This document shows, one piece after another, positions 56,118 through 64,000 of a stretch of 64,000 nt of DNA. The DNA is from Micromussa lordhowensis (taxonomy: Eukaryota; Cnidaria; Anthozoa; Scleractinia; Lobophylliidae). Numbering within the stretch: the stretch's first letter is position 1; each line of letters starts with the position of its first letter. Below the pieces are notes generated by a model that saw nothing but the letters and a program-made list of their open reading frames with translations, was not told the origin of the DNA and made no database searches. Location of the stretch: positions 2,797,423-2,861,422 of the forward strand of contig OZ026606.1 in the NCBI GenBank assembly GCA_964020085.1. The letters are read 5' to 3'. A program made the translations under genes and the position numbers.

Positions 56118-59100
56118 TTATGGTATCCATTCTTTCAACTCCTCTTCAAAATTGTTGTTTACACAGTACAGGGAGGCAATGTTATCTCCCTGTCGTCCAG
56201 GCATGATATTAAACACATGACGTCTGGTGTGTTTATGTGGTGTGTACATGTAGTTGTCTTGGTAACCAGGACACTCATTTGTCACAGCCGCAGGGCAGGC
56301 TGGTCCACAGTGGAACTTGACAAAGGAGAAATCCCGTTTACAAATTCCATCAACCATGGAAAACACTTGACACAACACATCTGCTGGCTTCATTCCTTTT
56401 ATGTTGCTGTAAATTATATTACAGAATGATTGGCGTTTTTTTAGCAAAATGAAGTTGAACTGTAGAACTAGGGATTTTTGTCCCAACAAAGCACTTAGCC
56501 ATTCATCAAAACGTTTGTTACAATTTTATGATTATTACAATGGTCACCTCTCCAATTCTGTTCCAATTCTGGTTTTGTGAGAGAATTCAACTGTCTGTAA
56601 TATTATTATAACAAACCGAAGACCAAAAGTGTTCTTAAACAATGAAAAGCTAATGCACACCAACCCTTAACTTCTACTAAAACATTAATGTATTTTCAAG
56701 CTGGGAATTAACGAAAGTTAACTTTGTAATTGAGATACATGTATGGTCTTAATGCACTAAACTAACATTACAAGGAATGTTCACCGATTAAAGAGAATTG
56801 AAATATTTAAACTTGGAACTTACGAGTGGCTAGACTAGAAGATAGAAGAGCTAGAGAAGTACCCTTTCAATATTAGTTATGTTTACCAGATTCCATGAAA
56901 GTTCATAAAAGAAGGTTTCTGTTCTAAAATTACCTGGAGCTGAATGTCACTTCAATGATCACCTCTTCTTTCATCAGTTTCAGTCTGTAGGGCTGCCAAG
57001 GACTCATCCAGAACTTGCCACCATCTTTGAACACAACAGTTGGGCCATTTGGAAACTCCAACTTGCTGTTCTTGTGGGCACGAGATAGTAAGCGATGAAA
57101 CAGGGGCTCTGGAAGAAACCTCTTGAAGAACACATAGAACTTCTTGTCTGTGGTATTGTCATGCCATGTGGAAATGCACCCATCTGCAGACACTGGTAGC
57201 AGGGATGGAACAAAGTGAGTTGGCTGGTGTTCTTCATCATCAGACAGGCTACACATTTTCACTTTGTTGTTTGACAAGGGGCAGATCAAATCATATTCCT
57301 CAAGGAATCCAGTCATGGCTTCTTCGTTTTCTTGCACTGTTGAGATGATTCTTGTCAGCAGTGATTTAGTCAGCATTCCTTTGTCGTGCAGAAGTTTCCA
57401 GTCACGTCTGAAGCCTCTTTCCTCGATCATTTGTGGTGATGGCGTGACAAGCTGGATAATAATATCAACCAGTATCTCAGGCTTGAGAAGGACCCAATTG
57501 GACAGATCTTTATCTTTGTCAAGGTATATAACCAGCCCTTTTTCATGGAAGTACTTCAAGGTTTCTTCAGACCAGTTGGTGAAAATGAAATTTCCAAATG
57601 CTGTTGGAAACTCTTTGAGTGTCACACACAACTTGGCTTTCTCCTTTTCTCTTTGATTGATAATTGCGTCTTTGATTGTAATCCATGATAAAGGTATGTC
57701 ACAATCTTTAGCTGTCTTTCTTTCTTCAGCAGCAACAGACATGACTGTTAGTTGAAGGCTTTGTACACCAACATCATTTTCTCCTTTGGAGTTCTCAACA
57801 GGAAAAAAGATCAACTCATCAGCATCATTGATAACCAACTCATCACAGTAGGCGTCCCAAAGACATTTCCTGAAATGACCATTTAAGATTTGAATGCAGA
57901 TATTGTCCAAGTCTCCTCTGTGTGTTCCAACAAGGAAGATTGGTGTTTTTGGTGGTACATGGCTACAGACAGACTCCAACCAGAACTGAAGTCTTTCGAT
58001 GGCTGCATTTATAGTCCTAAAGTTATTTTCTACAAGCTTAGCTATGTTGAATACAATTATATAAATAGCCTGGCGCTTAAGGAACATATGATGATAGGCA
58101 TAGTATTCTTTATCTCCAGCAAAATCAAGGATCTGCAGTTTGAGTGAGGGAAATTTTTCATTTAAGGCGCTTTTTAACATTCTTGTATCAACTTCTCCAT
58201 TTGCCTTTAGTGTTAGTGTCATACAATTGTTAGAAAGACATTCACTGATGTTACGATTTGAATGGATACGAAACCATTCTCTACAGAACGTAAAACAGAT
58301 AGATAAAGGGATTAATATACTCACAAAATAGAACATTGGCGAGGTAAATGATAATTTACAATGATAAAAGACCGCTATCATGAGTAGTATGTTACAAGGC
58401 CCCCATGATCCGTCTTTCATCGATGAAATAATGCTTTGGATTAGATGGATATCTGGTTCTGCGAGGGAAAACAACCCAAAAGGACTAATCATACATCCTA
58501 CTTTTATAACACGCATGTAGTTCAAGGGAGTAATGGATGTTTCGATAAATGAAATTTTGTCTAATTCACTCACAACCGATATCACTGCTGCAAAACCAAA
58601 GATTAGTCCAATTAAGATTGACAACAGTATCCGATAAAAGCAGAGAATCACACCAAAGTTTTGACTCTTTACTAGTTGACCTGTACCAGAAGGCATTTGA
58701 ATTGGTCCTATTAGAATAAACAAAGCAACGAATGCAACACCAGCGATTGAGCCCAACGTTAGAACATTGGCAAAGTCAATAAGACTCTCTTCAAAATAGC
58801 ATATCACTATAGCTAGACATGTACCACTGAACATTCCCTGACGGTTCAGAATAAAAACAATGGTAGCTAATATAAATCTTGAATTACTAGCACTGCTGCA
58901 GTGAATAGTGCAACATTGAAAAAAAAGGTGACCAATGAAAATGAAGAAAATTAATAAATTTGTGACAGGAAAATGATAAAGTATTGATAAGAGCCCCGTA
59001 GCAAAGAAAGCAATGAAAATCCAGATACCGAAAATCGGCAAGATCTCCATGGAAATGAACATAAACTCTTGAGCGACATTTCTTGTTGCTCTTCCGGGTG

Positions 59101-59416
59101 TACTCAAAAAGACTTCCACAAGGCCGCTTTTGAAGAACTTCCACAGGTCTCCGAAGACAAGATCCTTCAAGTTACAGTTTTTCCACTGATTATCCACAAG
59201 ACACTGATCAATTCCTTGGGTTTTTTGCTGGTTGGGATCAAATGGTTTTCCAGTGAGCGAATTCACTAGACTGGTTTTGCCAACTTCAGAATCGCCAAGA
59301 ACTAAGCATTGTCTTGGGAACACATACTGTTTGTCTGTTGCATCGCCTTGTTCTCCCATAACTTCCAAGCTTTCCAAAAAGAGCTTACCCTGATCGCTCT
59401 CCGCTGGATTAATCAT
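56118..59416 (-). CDS. Roc-COR GTPase with a multi-pass membrane block inside the Roc domain
   Basis: Two exons: 59416-56934 and 56406-56118, intron with gtaatt donor and tttacag acceptor, phases matching (split Ser codon); 923 residues. I start at ATG 59416 because the longer frame lacks an ATG and crosses an acceptor-like tttacag, which suggests a 5' UTR intron. Residues 40-50 are the P-loop (LGDSEVGKTSL) and 66-70 a Roc G2-like TQGID. Residues ~119-380 then hold about six to eight hydrophobic segments. The GTPase resumes with G3 (LQILDFAGDKEYYAYH, 427-442), G4 (VGTHRGD, 496-502) and a G5-like VENSKG. COR features follow (IPLSWITIKDAI; NWVLLKPEILVDIIIQ), and exon 2 adds a Cys-rich end (CGPACP...CPGY). 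Roc-COR proteins are normally soluble or peripheral GTPases with a contiguous Roc domain; both halves here must face the cytosol, so an even number of crossings is expected. Partners and role are unknown; no LRR or kinase domain is visible. Confidence 0.85.
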
Positions 59417-60001
59417 TGTTCTCGTCTGTAAATCGACAATCAGCAAGGGGACCCGTAGACTACGACTAGCAGGCAAAGCTGTGCACCACTAAGCGCGAGG
59501 TGTCAGACGGGAAATTCATATTCAGCTTATGTTACATTGTTATCATACCCGTATAATAAGCTCTCAAGCCCCCTTGCCCGATGAAGTCAAGCATTTTGAA
59601 AAAAAATACTTGATCAAATGAAATACAAGTCCAGGTGAATTTTACGGTATTGGTGTGGTCTTTCGCCGTTTTATTTTGTGTCAGCAACAAAAGCACCATT
59701 AATTTATTTGTATCAAAAACCACCCTACAAGTTTCCAGAACAGAGCAAAGCGATTTTGGTTTTGATACAAACAATAAATATCCCGTTGCTTTCGTTGTGG
59801 ACACAGTTTTAAAACCTCGTTTCCATATATATTTTTATGGGTGTAGTAGAAGCACCTGTAGATAAATATGGAAATTAAATAAATATTTTTTTATGATCAA
59901 TTAAGCTTTAATAAATTTTAATAATTCTCAGTTCTACGCGACTTGGCATTTCTATCAGCCATTATAATCCATCAAATGTTTTCGCTTGCACGCGATTGGT
60001 C
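59417..60001. other. 5' side of the Roc-COR gene
   Basis: Contains the leader segment related to 48447-48530 with a candidate acceptor just before the ATG. At about 59695-59785 a small inverted pair, tttgtatcaaaacc and ggttttgatacaaa, forms a hairpin. No other gene. Confidence 0.5.
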
Positions 60002-60418
60002 TTAAGGCGGGGGTACACGTGAATTTAAGTGAAATTTTGGTAAGTTTAAAGAGAGGTTGAAAGGGAAAAAAAGGGTTATGGAACACCACCAGACAGTTGC
60101 CCGACCGCACAATGGCACCCCAGGTTGTTGGGCAACTGTTTGGAGTGTGTCTACCAATTTTTTAATTTCAAACTCTATTTTAAAAAAACAACAAATCTTC
60201 AAAATTTCCTATTTCCATCAATTTTACTAATCCTTTGAGAAAAACTATTTCTCTCCAAATATACCTAAAAATCACCAAAAAATTTCCAAAACAACCCAAA
60301 ACATAGATATGTGAGATGAGCAGAGAGGTTCTTGATTGCTTGAAACGTAAACAAGATATTTGCATAAAAAACATAATACCCAGCCAAAATACGGCTTTCA
60401 TGTGTACCCCGGCCTTAA
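60002..60418. mobile_element. TTAA-flanked MITE (piggyBac-like)
   Basis: TTAA at 60002-60005 and 60415-60418. Just inside are ggcgggggtacacgtga and, inverted, ggccggggtacacatga. No transposase inside. TTAA duplication plus short inverted ends is the piggyBac pattern. Confidence 0.75.
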
Positions 60419-60532
60419 CGCGTCACGTGACTGGATATGGCCCAGCTAAAACTGGGGAATATCCGAGAGATTTTCCCTAGCTAATTTTCAAAACCGCGCG
60501 TGTTGGGAAAATATTTGAAAAATAATAAGCAC

Positions 60533-60707
60533 AATAACATCCATTCGGCGCGAAAATATGCTCGGGTAGTTGTCCTTTGACATTATCTGTTCCTCGAAGC
60601 TCACAGGTTTCTTCGAGCCACGCTCTCGGAAAACTGATCCCTACCCGAGATAGATAATGTCCGCGGATAAATTTCCAAGCAGATTTTCGCGCCAAATGGA
60701 GGTTATT
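60533..60707. mobile_element. inverted-repeat MITE
   Basis: Arms aataacatccattcggcgcg and the near-complement cgcgccaaatggaggttatt, continuing through gaaaat; inner pair ctcgggta/tacccgag. Confidence 0.75.
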
Positions 60708-62224
60708 ATACATTTAAATTACAGCTAGCATCCAATACGTTGATGGTTATTTCAAACATTCTTTCTCTTTCAGCGTCAGGTCTTCGATCATAAGATGAAA
60801 ATTTTGTTACAAAACTTCTGCAATTCTTAGATCGAAATTGGCCTTGAAAAACCTTGTCAATTTGATTAGCGAGTTGAAATAAATGGAGAGCCCTTCCAGT
60901 CAATATTAAAAAAACGTTTTAAATATTCGTAATACATCCAGTACATTTGTGCTGTACTTTTTATTTCCTTTTGGTAGTTTTATTTTTTTTTGCTTGTGTA
61001 TTTGTTTACAGCTCTTCCTGTTAAAGGAAGAGATATTAACGTTTTTTGAATATTGACTGGAAGGATGCGCCATAGAAATATTGGCTTCTATACACCAAGT
61101 CAAAGTTTTCTTTTTTGGCTAACATTTCTCCCAGAGGTCTCGATATCTTCGTGCAAACCGAAAGGATCGGCGACCTCTGACAACGATCGGAAGAGGATCA
61201 ATTAAACTGTGTCTGTGGCATGCGCAGTTGATTACGCATCAATTGGGAGGTCTGATCTGTTGAGTCTTCTTCTTTCTTTGGATTAAAACTCGCAAGAGAC
61301 GAAAAGAGGTCCTAGGAAGTAGGGGTGAGGCTAAAAAAGGAGTAACGGGCCTTCCGCCCCCACCCCTGAGACAAAATGGTATTAATTCTACTCGATCACT
61401 AACTAATACCGATAACTCCTGAACAGACGGAAAACGCCAGCACTGCAGGCTACGCCGGGCTCGGCAATTTGATTAGAATTGTTTGCAAGTACAGTTGATT
61501 CTTATCACGGATATCGTACGTTTTTCATCGGAGACGCTTTAATTCCAGAAAGCTATACTTTTGTCTTGAGACGTATGTTTCTTGCATCTATCTGATCGAG
61601 CTTATGTTCCTCGAGCTCGATGTATAGGTTTATACCTCATTTTGTTCGTTCTGGCACCACATGGTTCAAATGTAGCTGTTTACACGCAAGTCTGTCGACT
61701 GTTTTGCGTGTTGTATATTCCATTGTTCGGTTCAGTTCAGGCAAGACCATGGTTTCGATCCTCCATGTGGATCTAATCAGTTGCCGGCGTTTCTAACATA
61801 CTCTGTACGTCTGTAGTTGCTAGCGCAACTCGTACATATGTGAAAGCCCCAGATGTGTCGCGGCATTGTGGGTGATGAGGCATTCTGCGGTTTGGCAAAA
61901 CTTCTCATGGTGTGTTCCCTTGCGACGGATCGAAGATGTCTGGTTTCTATTGGCTATAGCAGCTAGCCAATGGCGTAATGTACTTTTCGATCCTTATTTG
62001 CTTGAAGCTCGACTTCGCCGTTATTTTGTGTTTCTTTGACGGCATTTTTGCTGGATTTCTATGCACTGGATGGCTCATCTGCAATATGGGGCTATTTTGA
62101 TATAAACGAACGTGTTCTTTTTGCAAACCCCCCTTTTAAAGTGGGATTGATGCTATATGTTGAGTATGTATTTTTTGTTTTATGCTCCTTGACGTTAGTT
62201 GAGTGCTGGTGTCTCGCACGATGT
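60708..62224. other. intergenic, no gene seen
   Basis: A short inverted pair (ccagtcaatattaaaaaaac and gttttttgaatattgactgg) at 60896-61061 marks a small element. The rest has only short ORFs without recognisable domains. Confidence 0.5.
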
Positions 62225-62313
62225 AGCAATGCAACAGCTCCCAGAGTGGCGCCAACTTTAAGTAATGCGTGATTGTCTGCAAAATTTTTTAAGCTTTGAA
62301 GTAAAAATGCCAT
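62225..62313 (-). pseudogene. third copy of the phosphagen kinase homologue: first codons only
   Basis: From the ATG at 62313 the frame reads MAFLLQSLKNFADNHALLKV and part of the membrane segment, then leaves homology near 62225. It is the edge of the right copy of the segmental duplication. No other exon follows, so it is non-functional. Confidence 0.85.
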
Positions 62314-64000
62314 TATTCCTCGCAATGTTGCGCAATGCAGCAAGTCTTCCAAGTCACATCACAATCATAAGATAACGTGACATCACAGGTGACGATGTAG
62401 AATGGCATGAGAATTGACAAAGCGTCCTGAAGATAGAAGAAGCCTCGTTTTCACGATAGCGATCGCCAGTAGATGTAATTTGAGAAATTTCCTTCAGTTT
62501 TAACGCAACCATCTTCCCTCTTCTTCAAGACTGTAAATGCGCGGGAAAATTTTGAGGGCGTTTTTCAATGCGCGCGCTTTATTGTCGTTGACCGAGGGAA
62601 GCCTGAGACCTAGTTTTTTTAAGTCAACCATGTCTGAAAAGTGCTCAAACGGTTGTGTTGCGCGCTTCACTTTCAGTAATTTATTGCTGTTTTAGTTGCA
62701 TTTTTCAAGTTGGGAGAATGTTTGTACGTATACCATGCCCAGATTTATACGGTAAGTGTCGAAATTATTTTGACTGTTGTTAGAAATACTTAGGCCAAGA
62801 GGTCAAGTGACCTTGATCTTGTACGCTGTAGAAATGTAGCCACGTAAACGTTTCAAAAGCGTTCAAAATTTCTTGTTAGTAGGATCGTAGTAATTGACAT
62901 GTATACCAGGTAATGATCAAGGTATATCGGCTAGATTGTAGAATATCCCGCCACTTATTTGCATCTCATTGAATAAGAATAGCAACTATTGTTACATACC
63001 TCGTTCTTCGAAGCACACCGACACAGGTAATTCACCCCCCATTTCAAAATCTTTGATCCGCGCCTGCTTTGGACCTCTGAACTGATTTTGGAGGTCTCAG
63101 TAAAGTTATCTGTTTGTATTATATTCTTAACCAATGAAAAATGTTCTTTAAGCATGGAAGCAAACCAAACATACATTCTGATCTCCTTCAAGACGTTGAG
63201 GGTTTAGGCTGATTTTTACCAGTTTACATGTAAGAGGAAATGGGTTAATAACGAAAACGCACACCTCCTGGCTCATCCTCGGTGTAAGGACCTGTAGCAC
63301 TCACCAGTGACGTAAAACAAAGAAAACAAAGAAGTCAAGATAATAGAGCCTAACCCTAACAATAGCTACAAAACAAAGAAAAACTTCACAGGTTATTACT
63401 CCGAGGTAAAGCCCCTGTCCTTGACTTCTTAAAACATGGCATGAGCTCACTCTCGATATGCACAAATTATAAACTAGGTAGCCTATGAACAGGTTCCTGT
63501 CAAGGACGGAAAAAAATTTGGCAATTGAAGCAAGTTGACGAGCGTGAAACTGAAAAATACAGCAAGCGAAGCAATCGTGATGGGGTGGGAGGCCTCCATG
63601 AAGACTATTTGCCTATCTGCCCTTTGTGATTAGCCTGTAACAAATCAGTCAATGAGGTAATTAGACCGGTTGAGAAGCTACATTTTCTGTACTTGACACA
63701 CTTCTAATTAAACAGCCGTGCCCGGCGTCTTAATATAAAGTGCAAGTAAGCAACATGACACGGGATATTTCTAATTTTGTGTCTCCAGAGCCAATACTTA
63801 AAGAGCTTAATACAATTTACTTTGCAAATAAGCAAATGATTTTTATAATATTGTTATAAGCACATGGCAAATGACAGAGGTGTCAAACTCTGCGAAGCGA
63901 CATGCAGATAATAGCGGAAACCATGCAGGCCTTGGATCATGTGTATTAAAGGCATCCGTGGTTGAGTGTCACTCGATACCCTCAATCAATACCCTTGATT
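62225..64000. repeat. segmental duplication, right copy (partner 51045-53560)
   Basis: Collinear with the left copy and apparently very similar; it includes the 5' flank of the phosphagen kinase copy, then the block with gtgttgcgcgc, the block around caccgacacaggtaattcac, and the start of the ggcatccgtggttgag element. It continues beyond the window. Confidence 0.9.

Noticed and set aside
59417..59476. Longer start of the Roc-COR protein beginning 20 codons upstream.
   Set aside because: That start is TTG, the leader is shared with non-coding sequence at 48.45 kb, and an acceptor-like tttacag lies just before the ATG at 59416.

Overview
This window is eukaryotic nuclear DNA, most likely from a cnidarian (stony coral or sea anemone). 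The reasons are AT-rich sequence with sparse genes, spliceosomal GT-AG introns, dense short inverted-repeat elements, tRNA-derived SINEs, fragments of CR1/L2-like and L1/Tx1-like LINEs, Mutator-like transposase fragments, and metazoan gene families (PDIK1L/STK35-like kinases, a phosphagen kinase homologue, a Roc-COR protein). The exact species cannot be read from the window. There is one assembly gap of 200 N (31301-31500).

Layout. 1-3.5 kb: dispersed repeats with partners at 31-33 kb and 48 kb. 3.5-13.9 kb: three tandem ~2.1-kb units, each with a broken N-terminal fragment of a zinc-finger (Mutator-like) transposase. The third unit is invaded by a foldback-like element whose terminal inverted repeats are 16-bp minisatellites, and the left part of that locus is duplicated exactly. 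13.9-22.1 kb: a long palindromic element, a LINE inserted in an older ORF, SINEs and little else. 22.1-26.1 kb: two adjacent minus-strand, intronless PDIK1L/STK35-like kinase genes. One has a 69-bp coding minisatellite and a C-terminal membrane segment; the other is cut short by an in-frame TGA. 26-37 kb: repeats, the gap, a datable LINE insertion. 37.4-38.4 kb: a single-exon gene for a basic, Ser-rich protein with five R-x-x-S-x-P motifs. 41.3-46.0 kb: a five-exon minus-strand gene, assembled here from splice sites and family similarity, for a membrane-anchored phosphagen (creatine/arginine) kinase homologue that has lost its catalytic residues. 48.8-51.1 kb: a decayed duplicate of that gene. 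51-53.6 kb and 62.2-64 kb: a segmental duplication carrying its promoter and first codons. 56.1-59.4 kb: a two-exon minus-strand gene for a Roc-COR GTPase in which a ~260-residue multi-pass membrane block interrupts the GTPase domain between the G2 and G3 motifs.

The genes do not form an operon or an evident pathway. The most notable items are the membrane-split Roc-COR protein, the pseudo-phosphagen kinase, the repeat-tailed kinase and the foldback element inside the Mutator-like array. No expression data are available here; all gene models are inferred from ORFs, splice signals and remembered family patterns.
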